Notes under the pieces: model-generated
The model's input: the letters and a program-made list of their open reading frames with translations, nothing else
Told to the model about the DNA's origin: nothing
Database searches by the model: none
Assembly (NCBI GenBank): GCA_045600965.1
Contig: JAZRYW010000023.1
Coordinates: 1 to 42,583, forward strand
Length of the DNA: 42,583 bases
Direction: 5' to 3'
Source of the DNA: RGIG6374 sp045600965
Lineage (GTDB): Bacteria > Bacteroidota > Bacteroidia > Bacteroidales > UBA932
Translations under genes and position numbers: made by a program
Shown: in pieces, positions 7,846 through 16,534 of the stretch
Numbering within the stretch: position 1 is the first letter of the stretch
Layout: every line of letters starts with the position of its first letter

Positions 7846-8800
7846 AATATTCCGCAAAAGGATTGACGTCGACTGACCCGATGTTGTCGGGAGTGATTTT
7901 GATTGTGGGGATGAGGACTTCCGGTGATACTTTGGTGGCAAGGATGCAGTCGACGGCCTTGCGTCCCATTTCGAAAGTGTTCTGGGCCTGCACTGCGGCG
8001 ACCTGACCGTTGTCCTTCATCGATTTGAGGAGAGAACGGTAGATGTCGAAGGCTATCACCTGCTTGTCGGAGAAATTCTCGACGTAGTTGCCCATAACGA
8101 GTATCTTGTCATAGAAATCGCCATTGAAGAGCACAACTGTGCTGCCCTTGGGCATCGATGAGAGCCTTGCATTGAGAATGGGGGCCGTGAGGGGGGTGGA
8201 TTCGGTGACAATTATTGCATTGTCATCGTTTTCTATGCCCTTTTCCTGCTTGAATATGCGGTAGCGCTCCATAGTCGCAGTAGTGCCGTAGAGTATGCAC
8301 AGCATTTTCGACGCCTCGGTTTCGGGTACCAGTCCGGCGAACGATTTCGCGGTCTGGGGGATGTTCACGCCGACATAGGATTTGGCGCAATAGGCCAGGG
8401 GAGAATGTTCTCCGGCTTTGGAGTCAAGGAAGACGACGGGTGCGCCGCTTTCGGAAACAGCCTCATTGATGATGTCTTCGGCGGGGTTGCCGGAGCCTTC
8501 AGGGTAAATTGGCGAGAAGATTACGCCCTTGATGTGATCCTTGTTGGCGGACAGGTATTCAGCCGCTGAAATCTGGCCTGCAATGTCATATTCGCTTGCA
8601 GTTGTCTTTATCACGGCTTTGTAGCCGTATGCCTCGCATTCGGACTGTATGCTGTAGGCAATCTGCCCCCAGTAGTCGGAGTTGCCTTCCTTGAGAATTG
8701 CAACTATCGTGTCACGGGCGGGGTCATCCTTCGGGTTGCAGGATTGGAAGGGGAGAGCTGAGATGATGAAAAGGGCTGCGAGTATGATTTTGCGTGCCAT
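7835..8800 (-). CDS. Orphan periplasmic sugar-binding-type lipoprotein
   Basis: A 321-residue protein of the Peripla_BP_4/RbsB type, with a lipoprotein signal (lipobox near residues 18-21, FQSC). Typical features are the opening VAILKEGNSDYWGQIAYSIQ, the region KGVIFSPIYPEG, and FDIYRSLLKSMKDNGQVAAVQAQ before the end. Such proteins normally deliver sugars to an ABC transporter or feed a sensor kinase, but no permease, ATPase or kinase of that kind lies nearby. It may serve a distant system or act as a ligand sensor. A 16-bp intergenic motif also seen at 29889-29904 lies two bases upstream of its ATG. Confidence 0.75.
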   Translation of the reverse strand: MARKIILAALFIISALPFQSCNPKDDPARDTIVAILKEGNSDYWGQIAYSIQSECEAYGYKAVIKTTASEYDIAGQISAAEYLSANKDHIKGVIFSPIYPEGSGNPAEDIINEAVSESGAPVVFLDSKAGEHSPLAYCAKSYVGVNIPQTAKSFAGLVPETEASKMLCILYGTTATMERYRIFKQEKGIENDDNAIIVTESTPLTAPILNARLSSMPKGSTVVLFNGDFYDKILVMGNYVENFSDKQVIAFDIYRSLLKSMKDNGQVAAVQAQNTFEMGRKAVDCILATKVSPEVLIPTIKITPDNIGSVDVNPFAEYFNL

Positions 8801-8816
8801 AATTCAAAACAGATTC

Positions 8817-9284
8817 TTAGAAGGAGTAGGTGAAACCGAAGATGGCGTTGTATCCGCCGTTGAAAGTTGATGTTCCTATGATCTTGGGCTGGTATTTGCC
8901 TTCAAGAAAAAGCCCCCAGTGGTAGTCGAAACGGTATTCAAGGCCAGCGCCGAGGTCGATGCCGACGTTGAAGCCCTTGTAGATGGCAGCGTTGAGACCG
9001 GCGATGGGGTAGGCGTAGAGACCGTCAACAAGGTTGAACAGCCAGTGGATGTCGATTGCCGGGGCGAAATAGAAGCTTTCGAAAATGAGCGAACCGTCGA
9101 TAAGCACCCTGCCGCGGAAGTTGTCCGCATTGAAATCTGCGTTGAGCCCGAGGTCGAGAGAACCGTGGTTAAGGCCTGTATGGAGACCTGCCGCGAAGAA
9201 CTTGTCCTTTACTTGAGCCTCTGAATTCTGGAACGAACCCATAAGGAGAAGGGTTGAGAAGAGGATGACAAAAATCTTTTTCAT
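8817..9284 (-). CDS. Small outer-membrane beta-barrel protein
   Basis: A 155-residue protein starting MKKIFVILFS, with a cleavable signal ending near SEAQ. The mature part consists of alternating hydrophobic strands with many Gly and aromatic residues and ends in GFTYSF. The terminal Phe is typical of outer-membrane barrels, so an eight-strand OmpX/OmpW-like barrel is plausible. ATG at 9284 is chosen over an in-frame TTG two codons earlier. It lies 16 bases upstream of the binding-lipoprotein gene on the same strand and may be cotranscribed with it. Function unknown. Confidence 0.7.
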   Translation of the reverse strand: MKKIFVILFSTLLLMGSFQNSEAQVKDKFFAAGLHTGLNHGSLDLGLNADFNADNFRGRVLIDGSLIFESFYFAPAIDIHWLFNLVDGLYAYPIAGLNAAIYKGFNVGIDLGAGLEYRFDYHWGLFLEGKYQPKIIGTSTFNGGYNAIFGFTYSF

Positions 9285-9307
9285 AATCAAAACCTTTTTA
9301 CGAGGGG

Positions 9308-9315
9308 CAAATGTA
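9308..9315 (-). promoter_or_regulatory. -7 box TACATTTG for the barrel gene
   Basis: Read on the minus strand, TACATTTG lies 24 bases before the ATG at 9284 and fits the TAnnTTTG consensus. A clear -33 element is not visible. It is arranged back to back with the mntP promoter. Confidence 0.45.
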
Positions 9316-9336
9316 CAAATATCCTTGCCTTTTTCC

Positions 9337-9344
9337 TAATTTTG
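9337..9344 (+). promoter_or_regulatory. -7 box TAATTTTG for mntP
   Basis: TAATTTTG matches TAnnTTTG and ends 16 bases before the mntP ATG. The short leader leaves no room for the manganese (yybP-ykoY) riboswitch that precedes mntP in some other phyla. Confidence 0.5.
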
Positions 9345-9360
9345 CACCTCAATCAATGGG

Positions 9361-9948
9361 ATGATGGACTTTCTGTTCTTCTTCAACAGCCTGCTGCTCG
9401 GGGTGGGGCTGGCTATGGACGCATTCTCGGTGTCCTTGGCCAACGGTGTGAGCGAGCATTCGATGAAACTGCGCCGTATGTGCTTCATTGCAGGCATTTA
9501 CGCATTCTTTCAGTGCATAATGCCGCTTGCGGGCTGGCTGTGTGTCCACACTGTCGTGGTGGCGTTCGAGTCCTTCCGGAGATTCATCCCGTGGATAGCC
9601 CTCGTCCTGCTTCTCGGCATCGGAGGCAAGATGATCATCGACTCCCTCAGGGGAGGGGAGGAGGACCGTCCCGCATTGAGACTGACGCCGGCCGTACTGC
9701 TGCTGCAGGGCGTGGCCACGTCGATAGACGCCCTTTCGGTGGGCTTCACCATCGCCGGCTACGGTTTCACTATGGCGCTGGTATGCTCGCTGATAATAGC
9801 CGTCGTGACCTTCGTCATCTGCATAGCCGGGCTCGAACTTGGCAGGCGCATAGGGACGGGATTGTCCCGCCGCGCAGGCATCCTGGGCGGTTCGATCCTT
9901 ATCCTGATAGGTCTGGAAATCTTTATCAAGGGCGTGATTGCCGCCTGA
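9361..9948 (+). CDS. mntP: Manganese efflux pump MntP
   Basis: A 195-residue protein with six predicted membrane segments in two homologous halves, each with the family Asp motif: GLAMDAFSVSLANG near residues 16-29 and ATSIDALSVGFTIAG near 119-133. This is the DUF204/MntP family, which exports Mn(II) across the inner membrane. Length and topology are normal. Two ATG codons at 9361 and 9364 are equally possible starts. The gene is convergent with the cobalamin locus and transcribed on its own. Confidence 0.9.
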   Translation: MMDFLFFFNSLLLGVGLAMDAFSVSLANGVSEHSMKLRRMCFIAGIYAFFQCIMPLAGWLCVHTVVVAFESFRRFIPWIALVLLLGIGGKMIIDSLRGGEEDRPALRLTPAVLLLQGVATSIDALSVGFTIAGYGFTMALVCSLIIAVVTFVICIAGLELGRRIGTGLSRRAGILGGSILILIGLEIFIKGVIAA

Positions 9949-9969
9949 TAGGGGCCGGCTGCCGGGACT

Positions 9970-11046
9970 CTATTCCAGATAGAGGCATTTCAGCGGGTTG
10001 AGCCCGCCAGAGTCGAAGCGGTCCACAACCTTTCCCTGTCCGTCAAGCAGCCAGACGTCGCCGTTGGTGACATAGTCGCTTGATGATACAGCGGTGTAGC
10101 CTCCGCTGCACGAAATGGAATGGAATCCCGCGATGGCGCTTTCGAGGAAACGGCCGCAGGAGCTCCGGCTTTCCATATCGAAAGCGCAAACCTCCCCCTC
10201 TATGGTCCAGTTCTCCCCGTAGTTGCCGGAAACTGCCAGAAACTTCCCGCCGTCCAATGCTGCCATCCCGCAGGGGTTTGCGATGTCGAGGTCAGTCACG
10301 CTGCGGTCGGAAAGCGACACGGCCTGAATCTTGGCGGCGGTGGCGCCATAGTCGCCTAAACTCATCACATAGAGAATCTCGCCTTTCCTGTCGGCTATTA
10401 TCTTCTGCGGGTTGAGGCTAACCTCGATGCTCCCTTCAAGGGAGAAGGTTTCCGCATCGACAACCGACACGGTGTGCCCGTAGTCGGGGTAGCGCGCTCC
10501 TCCGGAATCGGCGGTGTATAGCTTGCCGTTGCAGTATTCCACGCCTTCGGGGCTGGGACCGACTTCAACAGTCCTGACTGCATAATCCTTTGAGGGGTCG
10601 ATTTCTCCGAGGAAGCCCTCGTAGTAGGTCACGTAGACCTTGCCTGACGCTGCGACAAGGCTGCGCGGAGAAAGGCTGCCGTCCCTGCCGGACGCAACGA
10701 CAGTCTTTTTGACCCTCAGCATAAGGTCGGTGACGAACACCAGCCTCGAGCCGTTCATAGCGATGTAAATCTCGTCTCCCAGGCGAAGGAAGTCCTGCCC
10801 GGTGTCTCCGAGCTTCATATCGTTGGCCTCCTGGAAGACATAGGGAGTGACGGCCTTCGTGTCAGGGCAATAAAGTGATATGTCGGAATCATTCGAGCCC
10901 CAGTTGCCGTTGTTGAGTATGAGCAGTCCGTGGAGGGATTCCTCTGTTGCAGGCTGTGGATTGACGGGATCTGCGGGTTTGACGGGATCTTCGCAGGAAG
11001 AGGCCAGAAGGATGGCGGCCAATGCCGCGGGCAATGTCTTTTTCAT
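9970..11046 (-). CDS. btuG: BtuG-like beta-propeller surface lipoprotein (cobalamin capture)
   Basis: A 358-residue lipoprotein (lipobox at about residues 15-18, ASSC) followed by YncE-type propeller repeats, such as LHGLLILNNGNWGSNDSDIS and VEVGPSPEGVEYCNGKLYT. In Bacteroides, BtuG is a surface propeller lipoprotein that binds vitamin B12 very tightly and sits on the TonB receptor BtuB. Here the gene follows a btuB-type receptor with a one-base stop/start overlap, and both lie downstream of a cobalamin riboswitch. That context supports the BtuG role more than any single residue does. Alternative: a generic YncE-family lipoprotein. Confidence 0.7.
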   Translation of the reverse strand: MKKTLPAALAAILLASSCEDPVKPADPVNPQPATEESLHGLLILNNGNWGSNDSDISLYCPDTKAVTPYVFQEANDMKLGDTGQDFLRLGDEIYIAMNGSRLVFVTDLMLRVKKTVVASGRDGSLSPRSLVAASGKVYVTYYEGFLGEIDPSKDYAVRTVEVGPSPEGVEYCNGKLYTADSGGARYPDYGHTVSVVDAETFSLEGSIEVSLNPQKIIADRKGEILYVMSLGDYGATAAKIQAVSLSDRSVTDLDIANPCGMAALDGGKFLAVSGNYGENWTIEGEVCAFDMESRSSCGRFLESAIAGFHSISCSGGYTAVSSSDYVTNGDVWLLDGQGKVVDRFDSGGLNPLKCLYLE

Positions 11047-13001
11047 CAGAAAGTAACTTTCAAAGTAAGCCTGAACTGGCGTCCCGGCATAGGGTAATAC
11101 TGTATTATTTCATAATTGGCATCGGTGATGTTGAGCACCTCACAGCTGATGCCGCCTCCGACGGGGTGCTTCCTTCCTATGCTGAACTGCCTGTTGATGC
11201 TCGCGCTGTGGTCGGCATAGGGGGCGATGGCATAGGCGGGAAGGTTCTGGGCCAGGCTGTAACGCAGGCCCACGGCGGTGACGGTATAACTGAGATTGAC
11301 CCAGGGCGTGGAGAAAGTTACGCTGCCGCTTCCGGAGTGCCTGGGAGTGTAGGGTATCTGGTGACGGTAGTTCTTGGCTTCGGGGTCGGTGACATCCACG
11401 GCATACTGGTATGACCAGCCTGCCAGGGAACTTACTTCCAGCCAGCCGGCGACCTTCCCGCGCAACTCGGCGGACACGTCGCAGCCGGCCATCTCAACCT
11501 TGCCCACGTTTCTCATCCTCCAGACGAACATCGTAGGGATTGCCACGATGCGGTTCTTCACGGTGTTGAAGTAGCCGTCGGCTGAAACAGAGGCGTACCA
11601 CGTTCCCCTGCCTGTGCTCCACACCGTGCCGAGGTTGAACTGATATGCGCTTTCGGGCTGAAGGTCGCGGTTGCCGGTGCGCAGAAAATACAGATCATCG
11701 AACGTGGGGAGGCGGTAACTGTCCTTGAATGAAGTTCTTATTCTCCAGTCGGCGGCAATTGGCACCTTCCACGAAAGCGACACCGAAGGGCTGAGTCTGC
11801 TTCGGAAGGGGGCGGGCTTTCCGATCTTCACCTGTTCGAAGCAGAGCAGACCGAGCAGTGAGGCCACCGCCGTCAGGCTTTTTCCCTCATAACGTGCCGA
11901 CAATGCCGTATATGAAGTCTCACGGGTGGGAAACTGCGCCTGGGGTATGCCCTCCCGGAGTGTGCTTACAAGGAAATCCTCCGCCAGGGAGAGTGAGACC
12001 GCGCCGCCGGATTGCCACAGGGCAACACCGGTCAGAGAGGCGTCCTGCAGGAGATAGCGGTCGTCCTCAGGGGCGGGGTATTTGGGATCCTCGTTGAGGT
12101 AGCGGTCGGCGTTGAGCGAGTATGAGAGCGATGACTTTATGCTGAACCCTCCTCGGAGGTTGACGTTGTGCACAACTCCGGCCGACAGGGCATCCTGCCA
12201 GAGCCTCTCCGTGGGGTTCTGGGTGTAGAGCACCACGGAGCCCGGAAGCCCGCGTTCGCTCGAGCCGTAACTTAACTTGAACTGGAGGTCGCCGCCTGCG
12301 CCTATGTCCCCGAAGACGTTCATTTCGCCCTGAACGGAGGAAATGTCGGAATTGGTGCGCAGGAGAGTCTCAGTGGCGCTGCCGTTGCTGATGGTGAAGG
12401 GGTAGTCTCCGTCCGACTTCATCCAGTCGGCCCAGAGGTCGAGAGTCCAGCGTTTGGAGAGCCTCTGCTGAAGGCCAAGATGGGGGTTCAGAGTCCCGAA
12501 TGAGGCAGCTCTGAGCTGCGCTGAGAATCTGGTGGACGCGCTGTCAAGGACAGGCCGCGCGGAGCGCAGGACTACGGTTCCCACCGAACCGGCCAGCCGC
12601 GCATTACGGAAGATGTCGTCCGAGCCGCCTATTTCCACCTTGACGCTCTGCAGGTTGTCGAGATTGAAGCGGCCGATGTCCACCTGTCCGTTACGGCTGT
12701 TGGTGATGGCCAGGCCGTCGTAACTGATGCCTGTATGCTGGCTCCCGAAGCTGCGGATGCTGACGGTCTTGATTCCGCCTATGCCTCCGTAGTCGCGGAT
12801 GCTGACCCCTGCGAAGGTGCGCAGTGCCTCCGTGAGGCTGGCGGTGCCGCGCCGCCTCAATTCCTCGGCCGTTTCCCGCCTTGCGGGAGCGCTGCCGTGC
12901 GATGCGCCTGTGACTGTCGATGTGACAACGGCCACTTGAAGAGTGTCGGGAGCCTGCGTGAAGCAGACTGCCCCCGCCACAAGAATAGATGTGAACAGCA
13001 T
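11046..13001 (-). CDS. btuB: TonB-dependent cobalamin receptor BtuB
   Basis: A 651-residue outer-membrane receptor. A signal (about 1-16) is followed by DTLQVAVVTS, which resembles the BtuB TonB box DTLVVTA. The plug domain follows at about 35-150, with LTEALRTFAGVSIRDYGG and VSIRSFGSQHTGISYDG, and then a 22-strand barrel that ends RQFRLTLKVTF. There is no N-terminal carboxypeptidase-like domain. A cobalamin riboswitch precedes the gene and a BtuG-like gene follows it with a one-base overlap, so uptake of cobalamin across the outer membrane is the likely job. Expression should fall when cobalamin is plentiful. Confidence 0.85.
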   Translation of the reverse strand: MLFTSILVAGAVCFTQAPDTLQVAVVTSTVTGASHGSAPARRETAEELRRRGTASLTEALRTFAGVSIRDYGGIGGIKTVSIRSFGSQHTGISYDGLAITNSRNGQVDIGRFNLDNLQSVKVEIGGSDDIFRNARLAGSVGTVVLRSARPVLDSASTRFSAQLRAASFGTLNPHLGLQQRLSKRWTLDLWADWMKSDGDYPFTISNGSATETLLRTNSDISSVQGEMNVFGDIGAGGDLQFKLSYGSSERGLPGSVVLYTQNPTERLWQDALSAGVVHNVNLRGGFSIKSSLSYSLNADRYLNEDPKYPAPEDDRYLLQDASLTGVALWQSGGAVSLSLAEDFLVSTLREGIPQAQFPTRETSYTALSARYEGKSLTAVASLLGLLCFEQVKIGKPAPFRSRLSPSVSLSWKVPIAADWRIRTSFKDSYRLPTFDDLYFLRTGNRDLQPESAYQFNLGTVWSTGRGTWYASVSADGYFNTVKNRIVAIPTMFVWRMRNVGKVEMAGCDVSAELRGKVAGWLEVSSLAGWSYQYAVDVTDPEAKNYRHQIPYTPRHSGSGSVTFSTPWVNLSYTVTAVGLRYSLAQNLPAYAIAPYADHSASINRQFSIGRKHPVGGGISCEVLNITDANYEIIQYYPMPGRQFRLTLKVTF

Positions 13002-13049
13002 AAAAAAACACTTTCAAGACCTGTCCCCGGGCCTCTTCTGGTGCAACAT

Positions 13050-13245
13050 CATCTATGGCAGGTCTTCGGACTTGTCCGTCCGGACAGCCTTCCCGTTCTG
13101 TCGAACAGTGGCTTGAGAAACGTCCGGCTCCGTTGGGAAGCGTCGTGGCTTCCAAAGGACATACCGCTGCGGGCACAGTTCAGGCATTTCACCTGATTCC
13201 CTTTTCAAACCCTGGGGAGCATCGCCTTCGGGTTCACCATAAACC
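13050..13245 (-). ncRNA. Cobalamin (AdoCbl-type) riboswitch upstream of btuB
   Basis: Read on the minus strand, the conserved cobalamin aptamer pieces come in order: GGGAATCAGGTGAAATGCC (13201-13183), CCGCAGCGGTA (13172-13162), GCCACTG (13112-13106) and the B12 box AAGTCCGAAGACCTGCC (13073-13057). The 5' end near 13245 and the exact P1 helix are estimated. About 55 bases separate the B12 box from the btuB ATG. Within them, CAGGTCTT (13023-13016) can pair with AAGACCTG of the B12 box, and a run of seven T lies just before the ATG. Confidence 0.9.
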
Positions 13246-13249
13246 GCCG

Positions 13250-13257
13250 CAAATATA
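13250..13257 (-). promoter_or_regulatory. -7 box TATATTTG for the riboswitch-btuB transcript
   Basis: On the minus strand TATATTTG ends only a few bases before the first aptamer sequences, which is the right place for the promoter of the riboswitch transcript. The -33 element is weak. Confidence 0.5.
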
Positions 13258-13278
13258 GGCAAATTCTAAGTTTTTACC

Positions 13279-13286
13279 TAACTTTG
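13279..13286 (+). promoter_or_regulatory. -7 box TAACTTTG for metG
   Basis: TAACTTTG lies 22 bases before the metG ATG and matches TAnnTTTG. It overlaps the upstream side of the divergent riboswitch promoter. Confidence 0.5.
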
Positions 13287-13308
13287 CGCCCGAAAAATAA
13301 GGACTGAT

Positions 13309-15369
13309 ATGAAAGATTTCAAAAGAACCCTCGTAACCTGCGCGTTACCCTATGCAAACGGGCCTGTCCACATAGGGCATCTGGCCGGCGTCTATGTACC
13401 TGCTGACATATATGTAAGGTATCTGCGAATGCGCGGGCAGGAGGTTCTTTTCGTGTGCGGAAGCGATGAACACGGGGTTCCCATCACCATAAAGGCGCGC
13501 CGCGAGGGCTGCACGCCCCAGGACGTGGTTGACAAGTACCACGGCATCATCAAGAACGCATTCTCCGAATTCGGCATCAGATTCGACATATATTCCCGCA
13601 CGAGTTCCGATATCCATTCCCAAACCGCTTCAGAGTTTTTCCGCAAGCTCTATGACGAAGGCAAGTTCATAGAGAAGGAGAGCGAGCAGTATTTCGACAC
13701 CGAGGCCAACACCTTCCTTGCCGACCGCTACATCGTGGGCACCTGCCCCAAGTGCGGCGCAACCGGAGCATACGGCGACCAGTGCGAGAAGTGCGGCAGT
13801 ACGCTCAGCCCCGACGAACTCATAGATCCCCATTCCGCAATCAGCGGCAGCGAGCCGGTCAAGAAGACCACCAGGCACTGGTATCTTCCTCTCGACCGCT
13901 ATGAGGACTGGCTCAAGCAGTGGATACTTGAAGGCCACAAGGAATGGAAGACCAATGTCTACGGACAGTGCAAGTCGTGGCTCGACGCAAGGCTGCAGCC
14001 CCGTGCCGTGAGCCGTGACCTCGACTGGGGCGTTCCCGTCCCCGTGGAGGGCTCCGAAGGCAAGGTCCTCTATGTGTGGTTCGATGCTCCCATAGGATAT
14101 ATATCCAACACCAAGGAGCTCCTTCCCGACAGCTGGGAGAAATGGTGGAAGAGCGGGGACACCCGTCTGATACATTTCATAGGCAAGGACAACATCGTCT
14201 TCCACTGCATTGTGTTCCCTTCGATGCTGAAGGCCTATGGCGACGGATTCATCCTTCCCGACAACGTTCCTTCCAACGAGTTCCTCAATCTCGAGGGGGA
14301 CAAGATATCCACCTCGCGCAACTGGGCCGTATGGCTTCACGAATATCTGCGCGACTTCCCCGGCAAGCAGGACGTGCTGCGCTACGTGCTCTGCGCCAAC
14401 GCGCCGGAGACCAAGGACAACGATTTCACCTGGAGCGATTTCCAGACCCGCAACAACAGCGAGCTGGTGGCCATATTCGGCAACTTCGTCAACAGGGCGG
14501 TGGTGCTGACTCACAAGTATTTCGGCGGAACAGTGCCTGCAAATTCCAAGAGCGAGGAGGTGGATGCCGAGACTCTCGGACAGATACCGGCCATCCGCGC
14601 CGAGATAGAGAAGAGCATCTCCGATTTCAAGTTCCGTGAAGCGCTGCGTCAGGCGATGAACCTCGCCCGCATCGGCAACAAGTATCTCACCGACACCGAG
14701 CCCTGGAAGGTGGCCAGGACAGATATGGACCGCACTGCCTCCATCCTCTACACCTCGCTTCAGATCTGCGCCGACCTTGCAATCGCTTTCGCGCCCTTCC
14801 TGCCTTTCTCCTGCGATAAGTTGAAAGGTATGCTGAACGTCGGGGATCTCGGATGGGACCTTCTCGGCAACTGTGAAATACTCGCTCCCGGTCATCGGCT
14901 CAATCCCGCCGAACTGCTGTTTGCCAAGATAGAGGATGCCGAGATTCAGGCCCAGACGGACAGGCTCAGCGCCATCAAGGCCGCAAATGAGGCCGCCGCA
15001 GCCGAAAGGAAGGCGGCGGAGACTCCTCTTGAAACGCCCAGGGATGAATGCTCCTTCGATGATTTCTCGAAGATGGACATACGCACGGCAACCGTTCTGG
15101 AGGCCGGGCGCGTTCCCAAGACCGACAAGCTCCTGAAGCTCAGGATAGACACCGGACTTGACGTGCGCACCATAGTGTCGGGCATAGCGGAATACTACAC
15201 CCCCGAACAGATGGTGGGCAAGCAGATATGCATACTTGCCAACCTCCAGCCGAGGGTGATACGCGGAATAGAATCCAGGGGGATGATACTTATGGCCCGC
15301 CAGCCTGACGGCCGTATGCGCATCGTCGCTCCCGAGGAGGCTCTGCGCAACGGCTCGACAGTCGGTTAG
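13309..15369 (+). CDS. metG: Methionyl-tRNA synthetase
   Basis: A 686-residue class I synthetase that charges tRNA-Met with methionine. The HIGH motif is at residues 21-24 (GPVHIGHLAG). A zinc-knuckle insert of the CPKCGATGAYGDQCEKCG type lies near 146-163, and the KMSKS-equivalent is KISTS at 332-336. The C-terminal region (about 580-686) is a tRNA-binding EMAP-II/Trbp111 domain (MDIRTATVLEAGRVPKTDKL), which makes this the long, dimerising form. It is a single gene with its own promoter, and its stop overlaps that of the convergent trpS by three bases. Codon use is typical of the window core, with no CATG in 2 kb. Confidence 0.97.
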   Translation: MKDFKRTLVTCALPYANGPVHIGHLAGVYVPADIYVRYLRMRGQEVLFVCGSDEHGVPITIKARREGCTPQDVVDKYHGIIKNAFSEFGIRFDIYSRTSSDIHSQTASEFFRKLYDEGKFIEKESEQYFDTEANTFLADRYIVGTCPKCGATGAYGDQCEKCGSTLSPDELIDPHSAISGSEPVKKTTRHWYLPLDRYEDWLKQWILEGHKEWKTNVYGQCKSWLDARLQPRAVSRDLDWGVPVPVEGSEGKVLYVWFDAPIGYISNTKELLPDSWEKWWKSGDTRLIHFIGKDNIVFHCIVFPSMLKAYGDGFILPDNVPSNEFLNLEGDKISTSRNWAVWLHEYLRDFPGKQDVLRYVLCANAPETKDNDFTWSDFQTRNNSELVAIFGNFVNRAVVLTHKYFGGTVPANSKSEEVDAETLGQIPAIRAEIEKSISDFKFREALRQAMNLARIGNKYLTDTEPWKVARTDMDRTASILYTSLQICADLAIAFAPFLPFSCDKLKGMLNVGDLGWDLLGNCEILAPGHRLNPAELLFAKIEDAEIQAQTDRLSAIKAANEAAAAERKAAETPLETPRDECSFDDFSKMDIRTATVLEAGRVPKTDKLLKLRIDTGLDVRTIVSGIAEYYTPEQMVGKQICILANLQPRVIRGIESRGMILMARQPDGRMRIVAPEEALRNGSTVG

Positions 15370-16523
15370 CCCCTGCTGCTGAAACGCCCGGTCTGCTCTG
15401 AAACGAGTTCGGCGAGCGTCTTCTCGTCGAAGTAGTTTATCTTCATCGCGGCCTTGACCTCAGATACGGTCTGTTCTGCGACCTTTCTCGCTTCCTGAGT
15501 GCCCCTGCGGAGTATCTCATAGACTTCGGGGATGTTCTGCTCCCACTGGTGACGGCGTTTGCGTATGGGCTCGAGCTCGTCCTGGAGGACGGCGTTGAGG
15601 AAATTCTTCAACATCATATCGCCCAGTCCGCCGCGGCGGTACTGCTCCTTGACCTGGTCGAGGTTGTGGAATTCGAAACTTGCCTTCCTGCCCACAAAGC
15701 AGGAGGCGAACTTTTCGAAGTGCTCGTCCTTGCAGAATGCGTCGAGGTAGGTGAAGACCGTGTTGCCCTCAACCTTGCCCGGATCGCTGACCTGGAGATG
15801 GCCCGGATCTGTGAACATTCCCTTGACCTTGGCCCACACCTCCTCCTCGGAGTCGCTCAGATAGATGCAGTTGCCGAGGGACTTGCTCATCTTGGCCTTT
15901 CCGTCGGTGCCGGGAAGCCTCAGGCAGGCGGCGTTGTCGGGAAGCAGTATCTCCGGCTCCACAAGCACCTCACCATAGATGGAGTTGAACTTGCGGACTA
16001 TCTCGCGGGTCTGTTCTATCATAGGCTCCTGGTCCTCGCCGACGGGGACTGTCGTGGCCTTGAAGGCGGTGATGTCCGACGCCTGGCTGATGGGGTAGGT
16101 GAAGAACCCCACGGGGGTGCCCTTCTTCTGCGATGCGGCCTCCTCCTCGCCCTCGACGAATCCGCGCATCTGTATCTCCGCCTTGACGGTGGGGTTGCGC
16201 TGGAGCCTCTGCACGGTGACGAGGTTCATATAGTAGAATGCGAGTTCGGTCAGTTCGCTCACCTGCGTCTGGATGAAGATGTTGCACTTCGAAGGGTCGA
16301 GCCCGCAGGCGAGATAGTCGAGGGCCACCTCTATGACATTCTGACGCACCTTCTCAGGGTTGTCGGCATTGTCGGTAAGGGCCTGCGCATCGGCTATCAT
16401 TATGAATATCCGGTCGAACAGGCCGCTGTTCTGCAGTTCCACGCGACGGCGGAGCGAGCCTACGTAGTGGCCTATGTGAAGTCTTCCGGTGGGCCTGTCA
16501 CCGGTCAGTATGATCTTTGCCAT
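15366..16523 (-). CDS. trpS: Tryptophanyl-tRNA synthetase
   Basis: A 385-residue class I synthetase. HIGH is at residues 16-19 (TGRLHIGHYVG) and KMSKS is present in GTDGKAKMSKSLGN. It charges tRNA-Trp. The length exceeds the roughly 330 residues of the common bacterial form, with an insertion containing EGEEEAASQKKGTPVGFF before the VGEDQ motif; this longer type is known from several phyla. It lies 11 bases downstream of recA on the same strand, so the two are probably cotranscribed. Confidence 0.95.
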   Translation of the reverse strand: MAKIILTGDRPTGRLHIGHYVGSLRRRVELQNSGLFDRIFIMIADAQALTDNADNPEKVRQNVIEVALDYLACGLDPSKCNIFIQTQVSELTELAFYYMNLVTVQRLQRNPTVKAEIQMRGFVEGEEEAASQKKGTPVGFFTYPISQASDITAFKATTVPVGEDQEPMIEQTREIVRKFNSIYGEVLVEPEILLPDNAACLRLPGTDGKAKMSKSLGNCIYLSDSEEEVWAKVKGMFTDPGHLQVSDPGKVEGNTVFTYLDAFCKDEHFEKFASCFVGRKASFEFHNLDQVKEQYRRGGLGDMMLKNFLNAVLQDELEPIRKRRHQWEQNIPEVYEILRRGTQEARKVAEQTVSEVKAAMKINYFDEKTLAELVSEQTGRFSSRG

Positions 16524-16534
16524 AAGAGGGATTC

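Noticed and set aside
9285..9360. Manganese (yybP-ykoY) riboswitch before mntP
   Set aside because: The spacer is too short after the -7 box and lacks the conserved loops.
13630..14895. 421-codon minus-strand frame inside metG
   Set aside because: Antisense shadow of a complete, well-conserved methionyl-tRNA synthetase; no family features.
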